From positions 2,852,001-2,916,000 of the forward strand of contig NZ_CP168496.1 in NCBI RefSeq assembly GCF_042944905.1: a stretch of 64,000 nt of DNA, in the 5' to 3' direction. The notes under the pieces were generated by a model. The model was not told the origin of the DNA. It saw only the letters and a program-made list of their open reading frames with translations, and did not search any database. Numbering within the stretch: position 1 is the stretch's first letter; each line of letters begins with the position of its first letter. The position numbers and the translations under genes are program-made. Positions 42,096-50,797 of this stretch are shown here, piece after piece. The DNA is from Psychrobacillus sp042944905 (GTDB lineage: Bacteria; Bacillota; Bacilli; Bacillales_A; Planococcaceae).

Positions 42096-42817
42096 AATGT
42101 CACCGTACTCAATAAATTTCGACTTTCAAAAAACGTTTTTGTCTTTGAGTCTATCGCTAACTTTCCATCTTCCATAAACCAAATACGCTCACTTATCTTT
42201 TTTGCTTGCTCCGCATCATGCGTAACCCAAATAAAAGACGTTCCTTCTTCCATATGGAGCTTCATTAAAAGTTGCTCCACAAACTCTTTACTTTGCTGAT
42301 CCAGTGATGCAGTAACTTCATCAAGAAGTAGAATTGAAGGTCTTAATAATAAGGAGCGAACTAATGCTACCCTTTGCTTTTCCCCTCCAGACAAATCTAT
42401 CGCTTGTTTTTCCCATTCCAAATGTCCTAGCCCAACATCCTTCATCAGGTCTCTTGCAAAACTTTCATCAAATGCACGATTATGTAGGTAACTCACCGTC
42501 TTTAAATTATCCATAATTGTCCCTGGAAGCATGACTGATTGCTGAGCAACATAAACTAAATTCATACGCCAAACACGAGTATCCATGTCTTTTGTAGAAA
42601 GTCCCTTGAACCAAACTTCACCACTATCGATAGACTCAAGCTGAGCAAGTACTCGAAGTAAGGTGCTCTTCCCTTGCCCAGATTTACCGAGTAAAGCAAT
42701 TCTTTCTGGCTGTTGCATAGTTGCTGTAATAGGGGCGAATAAAAATTGGCGGGTATTTTTTTCATGGGTATCCCAATAATTTTTTGTCACATTCTTTAAT
42801 TCCAAGAAAGCCGTCAT
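42092..42817 (-). CDS. fetA: FetA-type ABC ATP-binding protein
   Basis: 241 aa. Walker A GKSGQGKSTLL, signature DLSGGEKQRVALVR, Walker B SILLLDEVTASLD, H-loop VTHDAEQ. Pairing with the UPF0014 permease identifies it as FetA-like. ATG 42817 overlaps the GNAT gene stop by 4 nt, so GNAT, fetA, fetB and the NUDIX gene form one unit. Confidence 0.88.
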   Translation of the reverse strand: MTAFLELKNVTKNYWDTHEKNTRQFLFAPITATMQQPERIALLGKSGQGKSTLLRVLAQLESIDSGEVWFKGLSTKDMDTRVWRMNLVYVAQQSVMLPGTIMDNLKTVSYLHNRAFDESFARDLMKDVGLGHLEWEKQAIDLSGGEKQRVALVRSLLLRPSILLLDEVTASLDQQSKEFVEQLLMKLHMEEGTSFIWVTHDAEQAKKISERIWFMEDGKLAIDSKTKTFFESRNLLSTVTL

Positions 42818-43347
42818 ACTCGCTCTTCCCATTCTTCTCTCAATATTCCCATACGAATAGAGTCGTAATATAACCCATTATAGAAACAACATTTGCGAAG
42901 TCGCGCTTCCATAGTCATCCCTAACTTCTCACCAACTTTAATCATTCGATCGTTCCCAGACCATGTTGTATAGCCAATTCGGACAAGTGGCAGGTCATTG
43001 AATAAATGCGTGATCCACATACGGATGGCTGCAGTTCCTATTCCACCATTCCAAAATGCTGGTTCATAAATGATTATTCCCACTTCAAGCCAAAGAGAAG
43101 CTTCATGCTCCCAGTAGTAACATAATGATCCAACTAGCGATTCATCCACATAAATACCCCAAAAATCTTCTTGATTTATATATTGATCTTTTTTCTCTAA
43201 GAATTGTTCTAATGTTTTCGGCTCGTGAGGAATAAAAGGCGCATCCCATTTTTTCCATTCTGGTGATGTTTCTTTTGCACTAAGTTCCCATAGTCGCAGG
43301 ATTTCTTCTTCTAGTACAGGTCTGATTGTTATTTCTTTCAATTCCAT
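42814..43347 (-). CDS. GNAT-family N-acetyltransferase
   Basis: 177 aa. EVGIIIYEPAFWNGGIGTAAIRMWI is motif A and VRIGYTTWSGNDRMIKVGEKLGM motif B. The C-terminus EARLRKCCFYNGLYYDSIRMGIL is like RimJ/RimL-type enzymes. ATG 43347 follows AGGGGG. It heads the fetAB unit. Confidence 0.87.
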   Translation of the reverse strand: MELKEITIRPVLEEEILRLWELSAKETSPEWKKWDAPFIPHEPKTLEQFLEKKDQYINQEDFWGIYVDESLVGSLCYYWEHEASLWLEVGIIIYEPAFWNGGIGTAAIRMWITHLFNDLPLVRIGYTTWSGNDRMIKVGEKLGMTMEARLRKCCFYNGLYYDSIRMGILREEWEERV

Positions 43348-43468
43348 GCCCCCTACAACTTTGTATTTACATAATTTTATCATAATATCGATAATATAGA
43401 CTGTTCCCTTTATATACTTAATTGTGATAGATTGTTATATAACATAATAAGAAGGAGTGACATAAACA

Positions 43469-44824
43469 TTGGGTGGAAATCAGCAATTACAACGTGGGTT
43501 GGAACAACGACATATCACCTTAATGTCTTTAGGTGCAGCTATTGGGGTCGGTTTGTTTTTAGGTTCCGCTACAGCTATTAGGCTAGCAGGACCTGCAATT
43601 CTTATTTCATACATAATAGGTGGCTTTGCAATTCTAATTATCATGCGTGCACTTGGCGAAATGGCCGTGCATAATCCAGTTGCAGGCTCCTTCAGTAGAT
43701 ATGCAAAAGATTATCTAGGACCTCTTGCTGGATATATTACAGGTTGGAATTATTGGTTTTTATGGGTAGTTACTTGTATGGCAGAGATTACAGCAGTCGG
43801 TGTCTATATGAAAATGTGGTATCCAAGCACTCCAAGCTGGATTTGGGCATTAGCCGCGCTTATTATTATGACCATGGTTAATTTGATCGCTGTAAAAGCA
43901 TATGGAGAGTTTGAGTTTTGGTTTGCTCTCATTAAAATTGTTGCCATTTTAGCTATGATTTTTGTTGGTCTAGGTGTCATCATTTTTGGAATTGGCAATG
44001 GCGGAATTGCTGTTGGGATTAGTAATTTATGGTCGCATGGTGGTTTTGCACCTAATGGTATCAAAGGTATTTTGATGTCCTTGCAAATGGTAATGTTCGC
44101 TTATTTAGGCGTTGAAATGATCGGTGTAACAGCTGGAGAAGCAAAAAATCCGAAAACGGTCATTCCTCGTGCGATTGATACTGTTTTTTGGAGAATCTTA
44201 TTGTTTTATGTAGGTGCATTATTCGTTATCATGTCTATTTATCCATGGAATGAGATTGGTAATAACGGAAGTCCATTCGTCTTAATGTTTGAGAAAATTG
44301 GAATTGGACCAGCAGCTGGTATTATTAACTTTGTTGTATTAACGGCAGCATTATCGAGCTGTAATAGTGGTATTTTCAGTACGGGTCGTATGTTATTTAA
44401 TTTAGCTGAACAAAAGCAAGCTTCTGCTTCTTTCAAGAAAATTAGTCCAACTGGCGTGCCTTCGAAAGCAATCGTGTTCTCGGCCGCATTACTACTAGTA
44501 GGAGTGGTCTTGAACTATCTAGTTCCAGAAAAAGTATTTATATGGGTGACGAGTATTTCAACATTCGGTGCAGTATGGACTTGGGGAATTATTTTATTGT
44601 CTCAATTAAAATTTCGTAAAACCCTTTCTAAAGGGGAGGTTTCAAGGTTAACATATAAAGCATTATTCTATCCCCTTGGTTCGTATGTAGCGCTTGCCTT
44701 CTTAGTATTAGTGCTCGGTCTCATGGCGTACTTCCCAGAAACACGTATTGCGTTAATCGTGGGACCTATATGGATTATTGGATTAGTGTTTGCATATTAT
44801 AAAAATGGATTTAATAAGATGTGA
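43469..44824 (+). CDS. Amino acid permease (APC superfamily, AAT family)
   Basis: 451 aa with 12 helices. The start GLEQRHITLMSLGAAIGVGLFLGSA and AGSFSRYAKDYLGPLAGYITGWNYWF are hallmarks of AAT permeases such as LysP, AroP or ProY. TTG 43469 follows GAAGGAG. These are proton/amino acid symporters; the substrate cannot be told. Its 3' end faces a 21-bp repeat array. Confidence 0.9.
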   Translation: MGGNQQLQRGLEQRHITLMSLGAAIGVGLFLGSATAIRLAGPAILISYIIGGFAILIIMRALGEMAVHNPVAGSFSRYAKDYLGPLAGYITGWNYWFLWVVTCMAEITAVGVYMKMWYPSTPSWIWALAALIIMTMVNLIAVKAYGEFEFWFALIKIVAILAMIFVGLGVIIFGIGNGGIAVGISNLWSHGGFAPNGIKGILMSLQMVMFAYLGVEMIGVTAGEAKNPKTVIPRAIDTVFWRILLFYVGALFVIMSIYPWNEIGNNGSPFVLMFEKIGIGPAAGIINFVVLTAALSSCNSGIFSTGRMLFNLAEQKQASASFKKISPTGVPSKAIVFSAALLLVGVVLNYLVPEKVFIWVTSISTFGAVWTWGIILLSQLKFRKTLSKGEVSRLTYKALFYPLGSYVALAFLVLVLGLMAYFPETRIALIVGPIWIIGLVFAYYKNGFNKM

Positions 44825-44876
44825 ATCTCTTAATAGATTAATCGATTGTTCTCAAAGATTAATCCATTCAATCAAC

Positions 44877-44921
44877 GATATTTCTCAAACCATAATTTGC
44901 TCTAAACGAGTCAATCTTATG
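44877..44921 (-). pseudogene. Fossil 3' end of an S9 peptidase gene
   Basis: TATTTCTCAAACCAT then AATTTGCTCTAAACGAGT matches the last 45 bp of the intact S9 peptidase gene (45101-45141) with a 5-bp deletion and only two other differences. It encodes a broken version of LTRLEQITGWFEKY. A 21-bp repeat array and a terminator lie between the two. Confidence 0.7.
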
Positions 44922-44943
44922 CACCAGATCACTATTTTTCTGT

Positions 44944-45045
44944 TGATCATCCGATTATCCTAGTTGATCATCCGATTTTTGCAACTGATCATCCGATTAT
45001 CGCGGGCTATCATCCGATTATTACTACTGATCATCCGATTCCCCC
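44944..45045. repeat. 21-bp tandem repeat array, TGATCATCCGATT family
   Basis: Five units start at 44944, 44965, 44986, 45007 and 45028, all exactly 21 bp apart. The 13-bp core TGATCATCCGATT is nearly invariant; the following 8 bp vary. It lies between the 3' ends of the permease and S9 peptidase genes. Confidence 0.93.
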
Positions 45046-45088
45046 AAAAAAGGCCCTTCATTTCAATCAAGAAATGAAGGGCTTTTCT
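45046..45088. terminator. Strong bidirectional terminator
   Basis: AAGGCCCTTCATTTC / GAAATGAAGGGCTTTT stem with a 6-nt loop and A/T tracts on both sides. Confidence 0.88.
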
Positions 45089-45094
45089 ATACTC

Positions 45095-47071
45095 TTAAAT
45101 GTATTTCTCAAACCATCCAGTAATTTGCTCTAATCGAGTTAATCGTAAATTTGGTAAACCGGTACGTGATAAATTGTGGTCCGCTTGAGGGAAACGGACG
45201 AAGTTTGTTTCTTTTCCCATTGCTTTTAATGTAATGTATAACTGTTGCCCTTGTTCAATTGGACAACGGTAATCATTTTCACTATGCAGAATAAGCAAAG
45301 GTGTTTCCACATTGGAAGCATATTTTAAAGGTGATGCATCCCAAAGCTTATTAATATCGGTCATATCTGCCCCAATTTGCCAAGGTGTAAAGTAATACCC
45401 AATATCAGATACTCCGTAAAAACTAACCCAGTTGGAAATAGATCGCTGTGTTACAGCAGCTTTAAAACGATTCGTATGCCCAACAATCCAGTTCGTCATA
45501 AATCCGCCGTAACTTCCTCCAGTTACACCAAGTCGTGTTTCATCAATCCAGTCATTTTCTTTTAACACATAATCTAGACCTGCCATTATATCCTCATAAT
45601 CTCCACCACCATAATCTCCGCGAACACCGTCCACAAATGCTTGACTATAGCCATGACTTCCACGTGGATTCACATATAAAACGCCATATCCTTTTGCAGC
45701 CAATAACTGAAGTTCATGGAAAAATGTATTTCCGTACATAGCATGAGGTCCTCCATGTATTTCAACAACGAAAGGATACTTTTTCCCTTCCTCATATCCT
45801 GCGGGCTTCATCAACCAGCCATGCACATTCCATTCATCAGCACCTTTATATACAATAGCTTCTGGTTCGACAAGTTCAGTATCATTTACAAGGTCTTTAT
45901 TAAACTGTGTAAGTACATTTCTTTCACCAGTCGTCAAATTCTGCTTAAATAATTCCCCGGGAAATATTGGGTTGCTTATTGTCAGAAGTGCGTACGTACC
46001 AGATGCATCTACATCATATCCATAGACATGTTCATCTTCTCCAGTAGCTGGATATAATTCACCTTCTAATGAAGCGAAATAAAGGCGAACATCCCCCATA
46101 GTCGATACTTGGAAATATAAATGGTTATCAGCTGTCCATACGACATCTGGCGCACTTGCCCCTTGTTGAAAGTCTGCTACAGAAAGATCACCAACAGGCG
46201 CATCAAGTCCTTCCGTTAATACTTGACGATTCCCTGAGTTCACTTCATATACATAGACCTCTGAATGCGTCGCATTTTGAAAAGTTCGTTGCATTCCAAC
46301 AAATGCAATATACTGATCATCCTTCGAAAAAGAAGCGCCACCAAAGTATCCATCTTCATTAATTATTTCTATTTCTTCCTTCGTTTCAACATCTACAAGA
46401 TACATGGGTTGGCGGAATGAAAAATCTTGCTTCTCTTCACGATTCACACCAATTACAAGTTTCTTTCCATCATGAGAAACGGCTTGTACATTATAGTTAA
46501 AGTTGCCTTCTGTAAATTGAATAATTTTTTCTGAATCTAACGTAATCCATCCAATATGGTTATACATATCTTTCGGTAAAAGACCTGCTCCATCTGCATG
46601 GTATTTCATTTTGTCAACAACATACGCTTCTGGCAATTTTTTCTCTTCTTTTTCCGGTTCATCTGTCCACTTTCTTCCTTCTTTTAAGGTAGCAGAAAAC
46701 CAAATTTTTGTTCCACAAGGGGACCATAGAAAACTAGAAACCCCATTTTCTAAATCAGTTACTTTCTTCGCTTCTCCACCACTTGCTGGAAGAATATAGA
46801 CTTGATTCTTCTCTTCTCGATTAGATAGAAAAGCGATATATCTTCCATCATTCGACCACTGAGGAGAGGATACTCGTTCTTTCTTATATGTCCACTGAGT
46901 AATTTCTTCTGTTTCCACATTTAAATGATATAAATATGCATAGTATTTATTATCCTTTTCATTCATTTGTGTTCGAATAAACACTGCTTCTTTCCCATTA
47001 GGTGCTAGTACAGGGCTTGCAATAGAATGCAGTTCAAATAAATCTTTTACCTCTAATTTTCTCTTTGTCAT
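45095..47071 (-). CDS. yuxL: S9 family prolyl oligopeptidase / acylaminoacyl-peptidase
   Basis: 658 aa, full length. The N-terminal beta-propeller (about residues 10-380) is built of TolB/WD40-like repeats (SPQWSNDGRYIAFLSNRE, LWSPCGTKIWFSA). The C-terminal alpha/beta hydrolase has nucleophile Ser in GVTGGSYGGFMTNW, an acid in LHSENDYRCP and His in PQADHNLSRTG. It is cytoplasmic and releases N-terminal dipeptides or acyl amino acids. Name by similarity to B. subtilis YuxL. Monocistronic. Confidence 0.9.
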   Translation of the reverse strand: MTKRKLEVKDLFELHSIASPVLAPNGKEAVFIRTQMNEKDNKYYAYLYHLNVETEEITQWTYKKERVSSPQWSNDGRYIAFLSNREEKNQVYILPASGGEAKKVTDLENGVSSFLWSPCGTKIWFSATLKEGRKWTDEPEKEEKKLPEAYVVDKMKYHADGAGLLPKDMYNHIGWITLDSEKIIQFTEGNFNYNVQAVSHDGKKLVIGVNREEKQDFSFRQPMYLVDVETKEEIEIINEDGYFGGASFSKDDQYIAFVGMQRTFQNATHSEVYVYEVNSGNRQVLTEGLDAPVGDLSVADFQQGASAPDVVWTADNHLYFQVSTMGDVRLYFASLEGELYPATGEDEHVYGYDVDASGTYALLTISNPIFPGELFKQNLTTGERNVLTQFNKDLVNDTELVEPEAIVYKGADEWNVHGWLMKPAGYEEGKKYPFVVEIHGGPHAMYGNTFFHELQLLAAKGYGVLYVNPRGSHGYSQAFVDGVRGDYGGGDYEDIMAGLDYVLKENDWIDETRLGVTGGSYGGFMTNWIVGHTNRFKAAVTQRSISNWVSFYGVSDIGYYFTPWQIGADMTDINKLWDASPLKYASNVETPLLILHSENDYRCPIEQGQQLYITLKAMGKETNFVRFPQADHNLSRTGLPNLRLTRLEQITGWFEKYI

Positions 47072-47145
47072 AAATACATCCTCACTTTCAATATCCTTCT
47101 TTGTTTTACTTCGACACTCGAAATCATTTCCCTGCTTACTACATA

Positions 47146-47174
47146 AAAAAACTACTCCTTTTTTAGGGAGTAGC
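47146..47174 (-). terminator. Terminator of the acyl-CoA ligase gene
   Basis: CTACTCCC / GGAGTAG stem, then TTTTTTTATG on the minus strand. Confidence 0.75.
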
Positions 47175-47185
47175 CTACTATTCTA

Positions 47186-48733
47186 TTAAATAGTTTGTTC
47201 TTTTAATGACCGACGTAATATTTTACCTGTCGTGTTTTTAGGTAGTTCTTCTAAAAACTCGAATCGCATAGGCACTTTATATTTTGCTAGTTTTTCAACG
47301 CAATAATTATGAAGTTGCTCTTCTGTTAGTGATTGGTCTTTTTTCACTACGAATGCTAATACTGCTTCTCCAAAGGTTGGTTCTGGAACTCCAACTACTG
47401 CAGCTTCTATAATACCTGGATGTTCAAATAAAACTTCTTCTACTTCACGAGGGTATACATTATATCCTCCAACAATAATCATATCTTTCTTGCGGTCGAC
47501 AATATAAAAATATCCTTCCTCATCTTGTCTTGCAAGGTCGCCAGTATACAACCAACCGTCACGGATCGTATTTTCCGTTTCCTCTGGCATTTTATAATAA
47601 CCCTTCATAACGTTAGGACCTCTCACGATTAACTCCCCAACTTCTCCTACTGGAACCTCTTGGCCGAGCTCATTCACTACTTTATTTTCTACGTTCACAA
47701 TGTTAGTTCCAATCGATCCTGGTTTGCGATCACGGTCAATTGGATTGAAACAAGTTACGGGCGATGCCTCGGATAAACCATAACCCTCTGAAACGCGAAC
47801 GTTGAATTTTTCTTCAAAATTATGCAGTAGCGCTACAGGTAAAGAAGAGCCTCCAGAAATCGCTAAACGAATTGTAGAGAAGTCTTCCACTTTTCCTTCT
47901 GGGTATTGATACAAAAAATTATACATGGTAGGAACACCTGCAAATACAGTGGCTTCACATTCTTTTGCTATAGTGAATACATCCTGTGGGCTAAATCTAG
48001 GAACTAATAAAATCGTTGCCCCCATCAACAATGGAGCATTTACAACAACCGTAAGTGCAAAAACATGAAATACTGGAAGAGTCGCAATGATTCGATCCTC
48101 CGGTTTGAAACTCAAATACGCCGCAACATCGCGAGCGTTCGAATAAACATTCTTAAATGTAAGCATTGCACCTTTTGGTTGACCAGTTGTCCCAGAAGTA
48201 TACAAAATTACTGCGTTGTCATCGTCTAAAACCGTTACTGGTTCGGCATTTGGGAAACTGTTACTAATCAATGAAGTAAACGATTTCACTTTACCTTTTA
48301 AAGAATCAGGCAATACCTTCAGTTTATCTACAGTGTCAGGTTGTGTTTCGCAAATGATATAGTTTTCGACAGTTGTAAATATATCCGCTGCCTTTTCAAC
48401 TAATGGCAGTAATGCGTCTAATGCAATAATCGCTTTTGCATCACTATTCTTTACAATATAGCTAATTTCATCTGCCGTATAAATGGGGTTAATCGGAACT
48501 GCAGTCGCCCCAATACGCATAGTTGCGTACAAAGAAATGAGGAAATGTGGGGAATTACCTAATAGAAACCCTACATTATCTCCCTTTTCAATTCCAAGTA
48601 ATTGAAGTGCACTTGCAAATCGTTCGACACTTTGTTGAAATTCTGCATAAGTAGTATCTTTCCCCATAAAATGATACGCAACTTTTTCTGGATACTGCTT
48701 AGCAATTTGTTGAACACTTGAAACTAAACTCAT
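47186..48733 (-). CDS. lcfB: Long-chain fatty acid-CoA ligase (LcfB/YhfL-like)
   Basis: 515 aa AMP-forming ligase. P-loop ILYTSGTTGQPKGAML, A5 region VSEGYGLSEASPVTCFNP, A7 DGWLYTGDLARQDEEGY, and catalytic Lys in PKNTTGKILRR. It activates fatty acids for degradation or lipid synthesis. ATG 48733 follows GGGAG. A FadR-type operator just downstream of its promoter predicts repression that is lifted by acyl-CoA. Confidence 0.9.
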   Translation of the reverse strand: MSLVSSVQQIAKQYPEKVAYHFMGKDTTYAEFQQSVERFASALQLLGIEKGDNVGFLLGNSPHFLISLYATMRIGATAVPINPIYTADEISYIVKNSDAKAIIALDALLPLVEKAADIFTTVENYIICETQPDTVDKLKVLPDSLKGKVKSFTSLISNSFPNAEPVTVLDDDNAVILYTSGTTGQPKGAMLTFKNVYSNARDVAAYLSFKPEDRIIATLPVFHVFALTVVVNAPLLMGATILLVPRFSPQDVFTIAKECEATVFAGVPTMYNFLYQYPEGKVEDFSTIRLAISGGSSLPVALLHNFEEKFNVRVSEGYGLSEASPVTCFNPIDRDRKPGSIGTNIVNVENKVVNELGQEVPVGEVGELIVRGPNVMKGYYKMPEETENTIRDGWLYTGDLARQDEEGYFYIVDRKKDMIIVGGYNVYPREVEEVLFEHPGIIEAAVVGVPEPTFGEAVLAFVVKKDQSLTEEQLHNYCVEKLAKYKVPMRFEFLEELPKNTTGKILRRSLKEQTI

Positions 48734-48756
48734 ATTCTCGTCTCCCATCTAAAGCT

Positions 48757-48774
48757 CGAATGAATACTCATTCA
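48757..48774. promoter_or_regulatory. FadR operator
   Basis: TGAATGAGTATTCATTCG on the minus strand, matching the B. subtilis FadR (YsiA) consensus TGAATGANTANTCATTCA in all but the last base. It lies between the promoter and the start codon of the ligase gene. Confidence 0.85.
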
Positions 48775-48788
48775 TTATCTATTAATTC

Positions 48789-48817
48789 ATTATATAAAAA
48801 AGGTTTAGATTATTCAA
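48789..48817 (-). promoter_or_regulatory. Sigma-A promoter of the acyl-CoA ligase gene
   Basis: -35 TTGAAT (48817-48812), 17-bp spacer, -10 TATAAT (48794-48789). The FadR site lies about 15 bp downstream of the -10, in the transcribed leader. Confidence 0.8.
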
Positions 48818-48844
48818 TAATCGGGGAATTATTTTTTATTAAAT

Positions 48845-48871
48845 AAAGCACCATGAAAATCATGATGCTTT
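48845..48871 (-). terminator. Terminator of the Bce-type operon
   Basis: AAAGCATCATG / CATGGTGCTTT hairpin followed by ATTTAATAAAAAAT on the minus strand. It overlaps the last codons of the permease gene. The T tract is weak. Confidence 0.6.
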
Positions 48872-50797
48872 AATATGCGCTAAATACCTCCAGCGAATTA
48901 AATAGAAATAAGAAACTTGAATAACCGTGAAAGCAATCAAAACAAATAACATTTCTTTAGCGATGGAAACCGCCGCTAAGTCAACCCAAACTGCTTGCAA
49001 GTAAATGAATGAAAAAGTACTATGCACCATGGCAAGTCCCCATGGTAAAAAGAATTGAGGTATCAATTGACGATTGACAATCTTCACAAGCTCTTGCTCG
49101 GTTACCCCCATTCGGCGTAGAACATCGTATTGCTTTTTATCTCGCTCTAGGTCCGTGTACAATTTAAAATAAACAAAACTTCCTGCTGCTAGTAATAGAA
49201 CTGCCGCTACAAGTAATCCCGTGAATAACAATAAAGAAAATGTAGAGCGAATGATAGAATAATTTAAACCTGGATTAACAAAGTAAAATGGATTTGGATT
49301 TATGTTGGTTGTACCCATCGACGCGACAATTATTTTATCTATGTCCGTTCCTACATCTTTTGTTCTAAGCCATTCGGGTACATGAAATGCGTAAAAAGTT
49401 TTGTACGATTCCTTAAGTCCATGCCCAAAAAGCGGCTCTGTTATAAGTTCAAAGTCTTCATCACTAATAATAATTGTTCTATGCTCAATAACTAAAGATG
49501 GAAAAATGTATTGCTTATATTCTCCTATCAACTGGATAGGTACACTACTCTCTTCTAGAACTGTTTGTTCCTCTTGTGGAGTTAGATTGCCAAAATCCTC
49601 TTGCGTATTCGGTACTAATAACGCATCACCTTGCTTCAAATCAACTAGTGGGAACTTCAGTGCAAGTGCTAAACTATTCACTTCAGATTCTTTGATTAGA
49701 TTTACTTGTTCATGTGTACTGGACGAAGTTTGTTTTTTGACATTAAATTTTACAAGTTCATAGGATAAGTTTTCACTTTGTAGCTCTTGTGCTATTTGCA
49801 TAATATGTTTTTCTTCAAAAGGATTATCCCAATCACTAGCGTAAAAAATGCTCACGGGATTTAATTCACGATATTGCGTTGTAAACGATGTAAAGGAGGT
49901 AACTACCCCTACAGACAAAAAAGCAATCGTGGATACAATCGTTACAACGAAAAACATGCGGGCATTTTCACGTATTTTAATAGACCCTTCCGCAAATGCA
50001 ATTAAACGAAATGGATGCCAATACAAGCTTTTCCTTTTACGAATTAGAATTATTATATACAACATACTATCTGTAAAAAACAAGTATGTACCACTCACAG
50101 CCAATATTATAATAATAAATGTAAGCCATAAAGACATCTTTAATAGAGAAAGTACAACTAAACTGTAGGAAGTTAGTAGTAAGACTATACCTAATATTGC
50201 TTTCCACTTTACATATTCGTCTTGTTCATTCAAATTCCAATAACCTTTTAATAATTGAATGATTTCTTTTTTTCGAATGAACACTACACTGCTAATAGAA
50301 ATGATGATAAACAATGATAAGAAAACAATAATCGTTAATGCAAATGGCTTCCAGGACAAATATAGAGGGAGACTGTCTAGTAAAAATAATTCTCGAATGA
50401 CCATAAAGAAAAATTTAGAAAACGAAAATCCCCAAAAAATACCGACAGTAATAGAAATAGCACCTAATATCATCGTTTCTAGAAAAATCAGCCGATTTAA
50501 CTGATTTTTTTCCATTCCTAAATTAAGTAATAAGCCAAATTCTTTCGATCTAGCTTGCAAAAAAGCACTCATCGAATAAAACAAAAAGAACAATGTAAAA
50601 ATGATTAGTATAATCTCTGCAATAAGCATTCCACCAAATGCAATATCTCTTAAAAATTTGTCCTCAATGTTGGGATGAAACATCAACATTGAATACATAA
50701 AAAATACCAAAACAGAAAAAATACTCGCCATAAAAAACGCTGCATATACACGACTATTTCTAATTACATTATGATAAGCGAATTGTCGAAAGGTCAT
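48860..50797 (-). CDS. BceB-type ABC permease (peptide resistance/sensing)
   Basis: 645 aa, the size of BceB. Ten helices with a large extracytoplasmic domain between helices 7 and 8 (about residues 310-525) and FtsX-like C-terminal part. The start TFRQFAYHNVIRNSRVYAAFF is characteristic. With the ATPase it forms a detoxification transporter for cell-wall antibiotics such as bacitracin or lantibiotics, and signals to the histidine kinase. Overlaps the ATPase gene by 29 nt. The specific drug cannot be read from sequence. Confidence 0.9.
   Translation of the reverse strand: MTFRQFAYHNVIRNSRVYAAFFMASIFSVLVFFMYSMLMFHPNIEDKFLRDIAFGGMLIAEIILIIFTLFFLFYSMSAFLQARSKEFGLLLNLGMEKNQLNRLIFLETMILGAISITVGIFWGFSFSKFFFMVIRELFLLDSLPLYLSWKPFALTIIVFLSLFIIISISSVVFIRKKEIIQLLKGYWNLNEQDEYVKWKAILGIVLLLTSYSLVVLSLLKMSLWLTFIIIILAVSGTYLFFTDSMLYIIILIRKRKSLYWHPFRLIAFAEGSIKIRENARMFFVVTIVSTIAFLSVGVVTSFTSFTTQYRELNPVSIFYASDWDNPFEEKHIMQIAQELQSENLSYELVKFNVKKQTSSSTHEQVNLIKESEVNSLALALKFPLVDLKQGDALLVPNTQEDFGNLTPQEEQTVLEESSVPIQLIGEYKQYIFPSLVIEHRTIIISDEDFELITEPLFGHGLKESYKTFYAFHVPEWLRTKDVGTDIDKIIVASMGTTNINPNPFYFVNPGLNYSIIRSTFSLLLFTGLLVAAVLLLAAGSFVYFKLYTDLERDKKQYDVLRRMGVTEQELVKIVNRQLIPQFFLPWGLAMVHSTFSFIYLQAVWVDLAAVSIAKEMLFVLIAFTVIQVSYFYLIRWRYLAHIKAS

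Noticed and set aside
93..45045. 21-bp arrays as CRISPR
   Set aside because: Repeats are 6-13 bp and spacers 8-15 bp, far too short, and no cas genes are present.
49401..49763. 120-aa plus-strand frame
   Set aside because: Antisense to the BceB-type permease; Ser/Cys-rich composition is typical of a shadow frame.
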